Shown piece after piece: positions 36,513 to 44,629 of a stretch of DNA of 64,000 nucleotides (position 1 is the stretch's first letter; each line of letters starts with the position of its first letter). The DNA is taken from the NCBI GenBank assembly GCA_018268715.1, contig JAFDVZ010000016.1, positions 62,001 to 126,000 on the forward strand, in the 5' to 3' direction. The notes beneath the pieces are model-generated. The model did no database searches. It was not told the DNA's origin and was given only the letters and a program-made list of their open reading frames with translations. The translations under genes were made by a program, and so were the position numbers. The DNA is from Acidobacteriota bacterium. GTDB lineage: Bacteria > Acidobacteriota > Terriglobia > Bryobacterales > Bryobacteraceae.

Positions 36513-37549
36513 ACCGATTCAGTTGTCCCGCGCCTCTTCCTCAGCGTGAGACGGTGGTGATGGGGCATGGCTCCGGGGGAGTGTTGAGCGCCGAGTTGTT
36601 ACGGGAGGTAATTCTCCCGGCATTTTCGAATCCCTTGCTCGATCGGATGGAGGATCAGGCTATCTTTGAGTCGCCCGGCCGGCGTCTGGCGTTCACTACG
36701 GACTCGTTTGTCGTGAAGCCGCTGTTCTTTCCGGGCGGCGACATCGGGTCGCTGGCGGTGCATGGAACGGTGAACGACCTGGCGATGGGCGGGGCGGAGC
36801 CGCGTTATCTGAGCGTTTCCTTAATTTTGGAGGAGGGGCTGGCGATATCCGATTTGCGCCGGATTGTCCGCTCCATGGGCGCGGCGGCGCGGGCGTGCGG
36901 CGCGGCCATCGTGACGGGAGACACCAAGGTGGTGGAGCGGGGCAGCGGCGACGGCGTCTTCATCAACACGGCGGGCATCGGTGTGGCGCGCGACGGGGCG
37001 CGGATGTCGGCGTCGGCCGCCCGGCCTGGAGACGCCGTGATTGTGAGTGGACCGCTGGGCGATCATGGGGTGGCGATACTGACTCAGCGGGAGGGATTGG
37101 AATTGGAGTCGGCCGTGGAGAGCGACTCGGCGCCGTTGCATACATTGGTCCGCGATATGTTGGACGTCACAACGGAGATCCATTGCCTGCGGGATCCGAC
37201 TCGCGGGGGATTGGCCAGCACGTTGAACGAGATTGCCGGGCAGTCCGGCGTGGGCATTGTGCTGGAGGAGGGCAGCATCCGGGTGCGCGATGGGGTGAGA
37301 GGGGCGTGCGAGTTGTTGGGGCTGGATCCCTTGTACGTCGCCAATGAGGGGAAACTGGCGGCGGTTGTGCCCGCGGAACTGGCGGACCGGGTGGTGGAGG
37401 CGATGCGCGCTCATCCGCTGGGCCGGGAGGCCGCGGTGGTGGGCGCGGTGGTGGACCGGGATCGAGGCCGGGTGTTGATGCGGACCGCTTATGGCACGAC
37501 CCGGGTGGTGGGGATGCTGGCGGGCGATCAACTGCCGAGGATTTGTTGA
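36509..37549 (+). CDS. hypE: Hydrogenase maturation carbamoyl dehydratase HypE
   Basis: PurM-like ATP-dependent enzyme that dehydrates the thiocarboxamide on its own C-terminal cysteine to thiocyanate. The required tail PRIC is present and terminates the protein. ATP-site segments [34 protein letters not shown] and [15 protein letters not shown] are conserved. Start ATG at 36509 overlaps hypD. Confidence 0.96.
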   Translation: MNRFSCPAPLPQRETVVMGHGSGGVLSAELLREVILPAFSNPLLDRMEDQAIFESPGRRLAFTTDSFVVKPLFFPGGDIGSLAVHGTVNDLAMGGAEPRYLSVSLILEEGLAISDLRRIVRSMGAAARACGAAIVTGDTKVVERGSGDGVFINTAGIGVARDGARMSASAARPGDAVIVSGPLGDHGVAILTQREGLELESAVESDSAPLHTLVRDMLDVTTEIHCLRDPTRGGLASTLNEIAGQSGVGIVLEEGSIRVRDGVRGACELLGLDPLYVANEGKLAAVVPAELADRVVEAMRAHPLGREAAVVGAVVDRDRGRVLMRTAYGTTRVVGMLAGDQLPRIC

Positions 37550-37550
37550 G

Positions 37551-37799
37551 ATGCACGAGTTTGGAATCGCGCAGTCGATCCTGGAGGCGGTGCGCACGGA
37601 GGCGGCGAAGCATCCGGGCGCGCGGGCGGTTAAGGTGGGGGTCCGGATTGGACCGATGGCGGGCGTGGATCGCGAGTCGCTGAGTTTCTGCTTTCAGGCG
37701 GCGGCGGAGATGGACGGAGACGCGGGGCTGGCGCTGGAGTTGGAAGAAGGGGCGAGCGACGAATTGGATTTGAAGTACATCGAGTTGGAGGAGCCATGA
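37551..37799 (+). CDS. hypA: HypA-like nickel chaperone lacking the zinc domain
   Basis: Starts with MHEFGIAQSILEAV, where the MHE nickel-binding N-terminus and the helices are typical of HypA, and continues with VRIGPMAGVDRESLSFCFQAAA. The normal protein then has a zinc loop with two CxxC pairs before the last strand (GxEL...IEVE). Here the loop is absent: LALELEEGASDELDLKYIELEEP joins the two parts directly, giving 82 residues instead of about 113-118. The frame is intact and both flanks match, so it looks like an in-frame loss rather than a truncation. Whether it still delivers nickel to HypB is unknown. It overlaps hypB (ATGA). Confidence 0.88.
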   Translation: MHEFGIAQSILEAVRTEAAKHPGARAVKVGVRIGPMAGVDRESLSFCFQAAAEMDGDAGLALELEEGASDELDLKYIELEEP

Positions 37800-38464
37800 C
37801 GCGTGTACCGCTGGAGCAGAAGGTTCTGAGTGAGAACGACAGGGCGGCGGCGGAGTTACGAGAGCAGTTCCGCGCGAGTGGGACGTTGTGTCTGAACATT
37901 ATTGGATCGCCGGGGTGCGGGAAGACGGCGCTGCTTGAAAAGACGCTGGCGGCGATGGATCCCTATGCCCGGGTGGCGGTGCTGACGGGGGACATCCAGA
38001 CCGACGCGGATGCGCAGCGGCTGGGCCGGTATGGATTTCCGGCGCGGCAGATTACGACCGGGGGCGCGTGTCACCTGGATGCGCGGATGATCGTGCGTTC
38101 GTTGAGCGGATGGTTGACTGGCGACGTGGACCTGCTGTTTATCGAAAATGTCGGCAACCTGGTGTGTCCGACGAGTTACGACCTGGGAGAGCACGCCAAG
38201 ATCGTGGTGCTGAGCGCGGCCGAGGGCGAGGAAAAGCCGCTGAAGTACCCGGGCATCTTCTATAAGAGCGAGTTGATGGTGTTGAGCAAGGTGGACCTGC
38301 TGCCGTATGTGCCGTTCGATCGCGAGTTGGCCATTCGCAATGCGCGCGCCACGAATCCGGCGATCGAGGTGGTGGAGGTTTCCGCTACTACCGGGCAGGG
38401 CATAGACGGCTGGCTCCAGTGGATCGCTCGACGGCGGAGTGCGGCGGGGTTGCGCGTTAGCTGA
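37796..38464 (+). CDS. hypB: Hydrogenase nickel incorporation GTPase HypB
   Basis: SIMIBI GTPase: Walker A GSPGCGKT (37-44), switch region LTGDIQTDADAQRL, metal-site segment TTGGACHLDA with the conserved Cys-His pair, and the guanine motif SKVDLLPY. It lacks a His-rich N-terminal tail. With HypA it inserts nickel into the hydrogenase large subunit. The 3' end overlaps the convergent zinc-ribbon gene by eight bases. Confidence 0.95.
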   Translation: MTRVPLEQKVLSENDRAAAELREQFRASGTLCLNIIGSPGCGKTALLEKTLAAMDPYARVAVLTGDIQTDADAQRLGRYGFPARQITTGGACHLDARMIVRSLSGWLTGDVDLLFIENVGNLVCPTSYDLGEHAKIVVLSAAEGEEKPLKYPGIFYKSELMVLSKVDLLPYVPFDRELAIRNARATNPAIEVVEVSATTGQGIDGWLQWIARRRSAAGLRVS

Positions 38465-38846
38465 GTTGGATGGAGGGGCCGGCTAGCGCGGCGGATGGCT
38501 CGCCGGCGGGGCGCTCCTGTACGATGTAGCGCAGGAATACATAGAAAACGACGAGCATAACGAGAAACACGGCGGCTTCCACCAGACGACGACGGGTGGA
38601 GGAGCGCAGATGGCGAAGCTTGGGGAGCGAAGACGATCGCCGGTCCCGGCCGCGATGGTGTTTGTGTTTATGCTCGCGTTTCGGCTCGACGGGCCTGGGT
38701 TCTCCGACCAGATCGGATACGTAGAACCGCTTGCGGCAGGTTCGGCATCGATAGGCCCTTTCGCCGCGGAGACGATGCCAGAATCCGCCCATCCCCTGCC
38801 GGTGAGAGCGCCGGACCTCTTCAGCCCCACAATCCGGACACCGAAT
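38457..38846 (-). CDS. Zinc-ribbon membrane protein; first cysteine pair lies upstream of any standard start
   Basis: The frame encodes a zinc ribbon, CPDCGAEEVRRSHRQG...RCRTCRKRFYV, a basic His-rich linker and one C-terminal membrane helix (AAVFLVMLVVFYVFLRYIV). Homologous ribbons start shortly before the first CPxC. Here the first ATG in frame (38792) is after that pair, and between the upstream in-frame stop (38885-38883) and CPDC there is no ATG, GTG or TTG. A non-standard start (ATT at 38846 or ATC at 38873) is possible; the feature is drawn from the ATT. If the ATG at 38792 is used, only half of the ribbon remains. Function unknown. Confidence 0.6.
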   Translation of the reverse strand: MRCPDCGAEEVRRSHRQGMGGFWHRLRGERAYRCRTCRKRFYVSDLVGEPRPVEPKREHKHKHHRGRDRRSSSLPKLRHLRSSTRRRLVEAAVFLVMLVVFYVFLRYIVQERPAGEPSAALAGPSIQLS

Positions 38847-39062
38847 TGACGTGACTTTCTCTGTGTTATCGATACTAGTAGCTTACCTGAAATCGGCGAG
38901 TTCCGAAGGAGGCCCGACTTGGGTCGGCCCAACCCGAACCCGAGGTATCGCCGCCCGAGTGGGGGGATTGCGGCGGTTCGCGCGGACGTCTTAGGTTTAC
39001 ACCCGATTGGCCCCCGCGCTTTCCGGAGCCTACACTTCCAATGGATTCCCTGCGAGACGCCG

Positions 39063-39479
39063 ATGACACATGACACGAATGCTGAATCATCGCGGAGATC
39101 GACGCTGCTGGCGGTGGGTGGTCGATCCGACGATTTTCGCTCCCTGAGAACCATCCTGGAGGCCGGCGACTGGAATGTCCGGGAGGCCGCCTCCTATGAC
39201 GAAGCGGCGAACCTGATGGAGGACGGTCCGCCGGCGGTGATCGCCTGCGACGCGGAGCTTCCGGACGGCGACTGGAAAGACCTGTTTCACCTGGCCGCGG
39301 CGCTCGAGAATCCGCCGCCGGTGGTGGTGGTTTCCCGACACGCCGATGAACGGTTGTGGGCGGAGGTGTTGAACGCCGGCGGCTATGACTTGCTGGCGCG
39401 GCCGTTCGAATCCGCCGAGGTGCTGCGCGTGATGGACATGGCGTCGCGGCATGGGCGGACGTCGGCCGCGGCGGGTTAG
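39063..39479 (+). CDS. Receiver-like (CheY-fold) single-domain protein, partly degenerate
   Basis: A stand-alone receiver-type domain of 138 residues. The acidic pair D23/D24, the likely phospho-acceptor D63 (IACDAELPDGDW) and the serine in VVVSRH are in place, but the conserved lysine of the KPF motif is arginine (LLARPFES). The protein therefore could be phosphorylated weakly or bind a partner without phosphorylation. The ATG at 39063 starts the domain; upstream codons in the same frame are not conserved-looking. Confidence 0.75.
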   Translation: MTHDTNAESSRRSTLLAVGGRSDDFRSLRTILEAGDWNVREAASYDEAANLMEDGPPAVIACDAELPDGDWKDLFHLAAALENPPPVVVVSRHADERLWAEVLNAGGYDLLARPFESAEVLRVMDMASRHGRTSAAAG

Positions 39480-39509
39480 TTTTCAGAGCGGGCGCACGGA
39501 GATCCGGGC

Positions 39510-39522
39510 TACTCTGGAGTGA
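39510..39522 (+). promoter_or_regulatory. Candidate -10 (TACTCT) for the ABC exporter gene
   Basis: TACTCT (39510-39515) is followed by GGAGTGA and the GTG start at 39523. The GGAG could alternatively act as a Shine-Dalgarno sequence, so the leaderless reading is uncertain. Confidence 0.3.
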
Positions 39523-41352
39523 GTGGAAGAAGAGGTAATTGGCAAGGCGTATGACTCCCGGTTGATGCGGCGGCTGCTTGCCTATTCCCGGCCGTATCGC
39601 TCAACCATCGCGATTTCGCTGATTTTCCTGCTGGCCAATTCCGTGGCGCAGATCCTGGGTCCGCTGCTGACCAAGCTGGCGGTGGACCGCTACCTGGTCC
39701 CCACCGGGGCGCCGGCGGATTACTGGTTCAGCGGGTATTTGTCCAACGATCCCTGGATCGGCATCGCGCAGATTTCGGCGGTCTACTTCGCCTCCATATT
39801 CGTTGGATTTTTCTGCGAATTCGGGCAGACCTATCTGATGAATTGGACCGGGCAGCAGGCTATGTTCGACCTGCGGCGCGAGTTGATGCAGCATCTGCAA
39901 CGGCTCGATATTTCCTACTACGACCGGAATCCGGTGGGCCGCATGATTACGAGGGTGACCACCGACGTCGATGTTCTGAACGAGCTTTTTTCTTCCGGGA
40001 TCGTGACCATCATCGGCGACCTGCTGGTGCTGGCGTTCGTGATTCTGGCGATGTTCCGGCTGAGTCCGGGAATGACGGGGCTGCTGCTGGCGGTGCTGCC
40101 GTTCGTGGTGCTGGTGACGGTGATGTTCCGGCGGGCGGTGACCTTGAGTTACCGGCGGATCCGGGTGGCGATCGCGCGGATCAACAGCTATCTGCAGGAG
40201 CATATCAACGGCATCGCGGTGCTGCAGTTGTTTAACCGCGAGGCTCGGAGCCGGGACGAGTTCGAACGCATCAACCGGGACCATATGGAGGCGTTCAAGG
40301 ACTCCATCACCGCCTATGGGTGGTTTTATCCGGCGGTGGAGTTTCTGAGCATGCTGGCGTTGGCCATGCTGCTGGCCTATGGGGGATTCCGCGTGCGCGG
40401 CGGGGCCATGAGCATCGGCGTGGTGGTCGCGTTCTTTCAGTACGGCATGCGGTTCTTCCGGCCCATTCAGGACTTGAGCGAACGGTATAACATCCTGCAG
40501 GGCGCGATGGCGGCGAGCGAGCGCATCTTTAAGCTGCTGGATACGCCGGTGGCGATTACCGCGCCGGAACAGCCGGCCACCGTTCCTGATGGGGCGTCCG
40601 ATATCGAGTTCGACGGCGTTTGGTTCGCTTATAAGGACGAGGACTGGGTGCTGAAGGACGTCAGCTTCCGGATTCGCGCGGGCGAGACCATCGCCGTGGT
40701 GGGGCATACGGGAGCGGGCAAGACGACGCTCACCAACCTGCTGCTGCGCTTCTATGATGTCCAGAGGGGGGCCATCCGGGTGGGCGGCGTGGATGTCCGC
40801 GAGTTGAACTTGCAGCAGTTGCGGCGACACTTCGGGATTGTGTTGCAGGATCCGTACCTGTTCACCGGGACGCTGGCGGGGAATATGCGGCTGGGGACCG
40901 AGGGGATCTCGGACCGGGATCTCCACGAGGCTGCGGCGCGGGTGAACCTGATCGAGTTTATACAGTCGCTGCCGGAGGGGTTTGACCAGCCCGTGCGGGA
41001 GCGCGGGGCGGGGTATTCGACGGGCCAGAAACAACTGGTCAGCTTCGCCCGGGCGCTGGCGCACGATCCGCGGATTCTGATTCTGGACGAGGCGACGTCG
41101 AGCGTGGATACGGAGACGGAGTTCCGCATCCGCGATGCGCTGGCCAAGCTGGTGGAAGGGCGCACTTCGATCGTCATCGCGCATCGGCTGTCGACGATCC
41201 AGCGCGCCGATCGCATCTTCGTCATGCACAAGGGGCGGCTGCGGGAGAGCGGCACGCACCAGGAACTGCTGGCGCAGCGCGGCATTTACTACAAGCTGTA
41301 CCAGTTGCAGTACAAGGATCAGGAGACCGGCGCGCGGGTGGAGAGCCGCTGA
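39523..41352 (+). CDS. ABC exporter, fused membrane and ATPase domains (MsbA/MdlB-like)
   Basis: 609 residues: six membrane helices (residues about 15-320, with the ABC transporter type 1 features SYYDRNPVGRMITRVTTDVDVLNELFSSG), then a nucleotide-binding domain: Walker A GHTGAGKTT, Q-loop IVLQDPYLFTG, signature YSTGQKQLVSFARAL (instead of LSGGQ), Walker B ILILDEATSSVD, H-loop IAHRLST. It works as a homodimer or heterodimer, exporting lipids or drugs. The serine-threonine signature variant STGQKQ is typical of the MdlB/TmrB-like group. Start is GTG at 39523. It overlaps the convergent ABC-F gene by 34 bases. Confidence 0.92.
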   Translation: MEEEVIGKAYDSRLMRRLLAYSRPYRSTIAISLIFLLANSVAQILGPLLTKLAVDRYLVPTGAPADYWFSGYLSNDPWIGIAQISAVYFASIFVGFFCEFGQTYLMNWTGQQAMFDLRRELMQHLQRLDISYYDRNPVGRMITRVTTDVDVLNELFSSGIVTIIGDLLVLAFVILAMFRLSPGMTGLLLAVLPFVVLVTVMFRRAVTLSYRRIRVAIARINSYLQEHINGIAVLQLFNREARSRDEFERINRDHMEAFKDSITAYGWFYPAVEFLSMLALAMLLAYGGFRVRGGAMSIGVVVAFFQYGMRFFRPIQDLSERYNILQGAMAASERIFKLLDTPVAITAPEQPATVPDGASDIEFDGVWFAYKDEDWVLKDVSFRIRAGETIAVVGHTGAGKTTLTNLLLRFYDVQRGAIRVGGVDVRELNLQQLRRHFGIVLQDPYLFTGTLAGNMRLGTEGISDRDLHEAAARVNLIEFIQSLPEGFDQPVRERGAGYSTGQKQLVSFARALAHDPRILILDEATSSVDTETEFRIRDALAKLVEGRTSIVIAHRLSTIQRADRIFVMHKGRLRESGTHQELLAQRGIYYKLYQLQYKDQETGARVESR

Positions 41353-42938
41353 TCGGGCGCGAGGTGGATGACGGCGGCGCCGGGGCTGAGGGCTTCGACG
41401 AAGGCTCGGTCGTGCGAGACGAGGATCAGGGCGCCGGGGTAGCGGGCCAGAGCGTGCTCCAGGGCTTCCTGCGCCTCGATTTCCAGGTGGTTGGTGGGTT
41501 CGTCGAGCAGGAGCAGGTTCGCGCCGCTTGAGAGAATGCGGGCCAGGGCGACTTTGGTGCGCTCGCCGCCGCTGAGCTCGCGCAGGGGGCTGTTGAGGCG
41601 GTCCGGACGGAGCTTCAGGCAGGCTAGCAGGGTGCGGGCGTTGGCGCTGGCGCCGCAGAGGTCGAGCGGGGTGCGGTCCATGTCTCTGGATGCCGGCGTT
41701 TGGGCGACGGCGGCGGGGAGGACGTTCGCGCCTAGGCGGACTTCGCCGGCGTCGGACGGCTCGGCTCCGGTGAGAATGCGGAGCAGGGTGGACTTGCCGG
41801 AGCCGTTCGGGCCTTGGATGATCAGGCGCTCGCCGCGGCGCAGGGCGAAGGTGAGGTCGCGGAACAGGGTCCTGCCGGCGTAGGACTTGGCGAGGCCGAG
41901 GGCTTGGAGGGCGATGTCGCCGCCGCGGGCCACGTTGTCGAAGCTGAGGCCGTCGATGGGCTGCTCCCGCCAGGGTTTGTCGATCCGTTTGTCCTCGCTG
42001 ACGCGCTCGCGCAGGATGCGGCCGGTGCGGGCTACGCGGGCGGCTTTGGCGGCGTAGAAGGGCTTGCCGGCGCGGACGCCTTCGGGAGTGGCGGCCACGC
42101 GGACGGCGAGTTGGGCGCGGCGGTCGGCGGCTTGCTCGACGGCGGCGCGGCGGCGTTCGAAGGCTTCGTAAGCCTGCCAGGCCTGGCGTTCAAGGATCGC
42201 GCGCGAGGCGCGGTATTCCTGATAGCCGGTGTCGAAGAGGCGGACTTTGGCGCGCTCGATTTCGACGATGCGGGTGGCGGCGCGGGTTAGCAGCGTGCGG
42301 TCGTGCGAGGTGAAGACGCAGGCGGTGGGGCGGTCCGAGAGTTCCGCTTCAAGCCACTGGCGGGCGGCGGCGTCCAGGTGATTGGTGGGCTCGTCGAGGA
42401 TGAGGAGGTCGGAGTCGGCGGCGAGGGCTCGGGCCAGGGCGGCGCGGGTGCGCTCGCCTCCCGAGAGCGTGCGGATGTCGCGGGTTAGGGCGGCGTCGTC
42501 GTAGCCGAGTCCGGCCAGGATGCGGGTGGTCGAGGCTTCGGCGCGGTAGCCGCCTGCCTGCTGGTATTCGTCGATGCGGGCGGCGTAATCGTTGGCCGCG
42601 GCGGGGTCGTCCAGATGCTGTTCGAGCGCGAGGAGCGAGGCGCGGAGGCTGGCCAGGGCGGGCTGGGCTTCGAAGACGAAGTCGAACAGGGGTGTGGCGA
42701 CGCTAGCGGCCACTTCCTGATCGGCTACGGCGATGCGCAGCGGCCGGCGTCGGACGATGGTTCCGGCGACGGGGTCGAGGGCGCCGGCGATCAGTTGGAG
42801 CAGGGTGGTTTTGCCCGCACCGTTGGGGCCTACGACGGCCAGACGGTCCGACGGGTTGATGGAAAACGACACGGCTTCAAAGAGCCGGCAGTCGGAAGAA
42901 TACTCAAAGGAAACAGCGCACAGGCTGAGTAAAGACAT
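41319..42938 (-). CDS. ABC-F family ATPase
   Basis: Two nucleotide-binding domains and no membrane segments. First domain: GPNGAGKTT, LSGGERTRAALARAL, LLILDEPTNHLD. Second: GPNGSGKST, LSGGERTKVALARIL, LLLLDEPTNHLE. Between them lies a charged linker (residues about 235-330) that would contact the ribosomal tRNA site. ABC-F proteins rescue or tune ribosomes, and several give antibiotic resistance by ejecting the drug. GAGGTG lies just upstream of the ATG at 42938. The specific subgroup cannot be told by eye. Confidence 0.9.
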   Translation of the reverse strand: MSLLSLCAVSFEYSSDCRLFEAVSFSINPSDRLAVVGPNGAGKTTLLQLIAGALDPVAGTIVRRRPLRIAVADQEVAASVATPLFDFVFEAQPALASLRASLLALEQHLDDPAAANDYAARIDEYQQAGGYRAEASTTRILAGLGYDDAALTRDIRTLSGGERTRAALARALAADSDLLILDEPTNHLDAAARQWLEAELSDRPTACVFTSHDRTLLTRAATRIVEIERAKVRLFDTGYQEYRASRAILERQAWQAYEAFERRRAAVEQAADRRAQLAVRVAATPEGVRAGKPFYAAKAARVARTGRILRERVSEDKRIDKPWREQPIDGLSFDNVARGGDIALQALGLAKSYAGRTLFRDLTFALRRGERLIIQGPNGSGKSTLLRILTGAEPSDAGEVRLGANVLPAAVAQTPASRDMDRTPLDLCGASANARTLLACLKLRPDRLNSPLRELSGGERTKVALARILSSGANLLLLDEPTNHLEIEAQEALEHALARYPGALILVSHDRAFVEALSPGAAVIHLAPDQRLSTRAPVS

Positions 42939-43052
42939 AACACCTCACGCACCGCACTGGCATTCAGTTGGGGCCGATGTTGTCTTTACGCCTTCATTAG
43001 AGTCGCGCGGAGGCGACGTCCACAGCTTAGCACGCGGGCCGGACGCGCGTGG

Positions 43053-43412
43053 CTACTTTTCGCGGCGGAGGTCGAGCTTGGCGGTCCGATGCTCGCCGTC
43101 ATGGTCGGCCATGGCTTCTCCCGACAGGTGATCGTCGCCGTCGAGAGTCAGGGTGACGCCGATCAGACCGTGCTCGCCCGCGTCGACCTTGAAGGTGACG
43201 CGCTTGTCCTCCACTTTGCCGTCGCGGATGGGATAACGCTCGCCGCCGTCGGGCCCGGCCGTGCCGGTGACGGTGGTTCCTTCCTGCTTCAGATCGAGCA
43301 GGGCGGGGTGGGGTTCCTCACCGGTAGTCATCGTGCCGGACCATTTCCCAGTGATGTCTCCGGCTAACAGTGTTACGGCGGAGAATAGCAGTGCGAGGAG
43401 CAGGTGCTTCAT
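43053..43412 (-). CDS. Small secreted lipocalin-like protein (119 aa)
   Basis: A signal peptide (MKHLLLALLFSAVTLLAG) and a single beta-sandwich or barrel domain starting DITGKWSGTMTTGEEPHPALLDLKQEGTTVTGT, a pattern frequent in exported Acidobacteriota proteins (GxWxG followed by LxLxQxGxxVTG). Function unknown. The ATG at 43412 has TATGTT six bases upstream, and the gene is divergent from the MpaB-like gene, so the two share the 71-base regulatory gap. Confidence 0.75.
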   Translation of the reverse strand: MKHLLLALLFSAVTLLAGDITGKWSGTMTTGEEPHPALLDLKQEGTTVTGTAGPDGGERYPIRDGKVEDKRVTFKVDAGEHGLIGVTLTLDGDDHLSGEAMADHDGEHRTAKLDLRREK

Positions 43413-43424
43413 GCCGCTAACATA
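43413..43424 (-). promoter_or_regulatory. Candidate leaderless promoter -10 (TATGTT)
   Basis: TATGTT (43424-43419, minus strand), AGCGGC, ATG at 43412. On the other strand TACAAT (43469-43474) precedes the ATG at 43484 by nine bases. Confidence 0.4.
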
Positions 43425-43483
43425 CGCGAATATCCGAGAAGTTGTTCCCGAGTTAGCGGATTTTCGCGTACAATGTCACCACT

Positions 43484-44629
43484 ATGGGCGCGGCTCAAAC
43501 CCCTGGGACTCGCTGGAGCAACGCCTTCCTTGACTCGATGAGGCAGCAGACCGATCCTGCGGCGGACCACGTCGTGGCGGAGTTGTTTCGCGCGGGTCAG
43601 GTGGGGGCCGTCAATCAACTGATGCGTGCGCTGGTGGACAACGACGGGTTGCCGGCGGACTCGTTGCCGCCCGTGGTGCTCGACTATCTGCGCGATAGCG
43701 GTCGCCTTCCGGAGTGGGCCGACGCGGCGCTGATCGCGGCCGGCGAGCGCGTGTTCTGGCGGTATGGTCCGGCGGCGATCGCCATTCTGCATTGCTACTC
43801 GCTGCCGTATTGCTACGCCGGGGCGAAGGGCGTGAAGGTGCTGGCGCTGACGGCTCGGCTTTCGTCGAATCCGACGCGACGCATCATCGAGACCGCCCAG
43901 ATGATGGTGGACGTGCTGCGTCCGGGCGGGCTGGGGGCGTTGGGCACGGGAATACGGTCAGCCCAGAAGGTCCGGCTGATGCATGCCGCGGTTCGATTGC
44001 TGATCGGGCAGTCCGGCCTGTGGCGCGCGGAGTGGGATTTGCCGGTGAACCAGGAAGACATGGCGGGAACGCTGATGGCGTTTTCCTGGACCACGATCGA
44101 CGGCCTGCGGCGGCTGGGCTACCCGGTGAGCGATCCGGAGGCGGAGGCGTACCTGCACTGCTGGAAGATCACGGGGCACGTTCTCGGCATCCGCGAGGAT
44201 GTGCTGCCGGTGGATTTCGGCGATGCGGGGGCTCTCTCTCGGCGCATCCCGGAGCGCCAGTTTGCGGCCTGTGACGAGGGCCGCCTGATGAACGATGCGC
44301 TGGTGAAGATGCTGCAGCATTATCTGCCCGGCGACCTGTTCGACCGCGTGCCGGCGATCCTGATGCGGTTCTTTCTGGGCGATGCGACGTGCGATATCCT
44401 CGGGGTGGATACGGTGCGGGAGGGTCGGCTGGTGATGGCTCCCGTGGAGGCGCTGGCGCGCATGAAGGGCTCGCTGATACAGGGCTCGACTGAGATTGCT
44501 CGCGTCCATGAGTTGTTCGGGCGGGCGCTGATCGGGGCTATCATGCTGGCGGCCCGGGGAGGCGCGCGGCCTCCTTTCACCATTCCTACGGAGTTACTGG
44601 AGACATGGGGAATCAATTGGCTGCCCTGA
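43484..44629 (+). CDS. MpaB/Lcp-like oxygenase family protein (DUF2236)
   Basis: A helical 381-residue protein with the features of the DUF2236 oxygenase family: LPEWADAALIAAGERVFWRYGPAAIAIL near the N-terminus, the conserved helix VRLMHAAVRLLIG whose histidine may bind haem, and GTLMAFSWTTIDGLRRLG. Members include the latex clearing protein (haem b rubber oxygenase) and fungal MpaB, which cleaves lipid side chains. There is no clear signal peptide. Substrate unknown. A TACAAT box sits nine bases before the ATG. The end overlaps the next gene by 25 bases. Confidence 0.85.
   Translation: MGAAQTPGTRWSNAFLDSMRQQTDPAADHVVAELFRAGQVGAVNQLMRALVDNDGLPADSLPPVVLDYLRDSGRLPEWADAALIAAGERVFWRYGPAAIAILHCYSLPYCYAGAKGVKVLALTARLSSNPTRRIIETAQMMVDVLRPGGLGALGTGIRSAQKVRLMHAAVRLLIGQSGLWRAEWDLPVNQEDMAGTLMAFSWTTIDGLRRLGYPVSDPEAEAYLHCWKITGHVLGIREDVLPVDFGDAGALSRRIPERQFAACDEGRLMNDALVKMLQHYLPGDLFDRVPAILMRFFLGDATCDILGVDTVREGRLVMAPVEALARMKGSLIQGSTEIARVHELFGRALIGAIMLAARGGARPPFTIPTELLETWGINWLP

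Noticed and set aside
38483-39154. Minus-strand frame of 223 codons over the zinc-ribbon gene
   Set aside because: It runs in another register from the CPDC/CRTC zinc ribbon and has no motif.
39601-41259. Minus-strand open frame of 552 codons inside the ABC exporter
   Set aside because: Shadow frame; the plus strand carries Walker A, signature and Walker B motifs.
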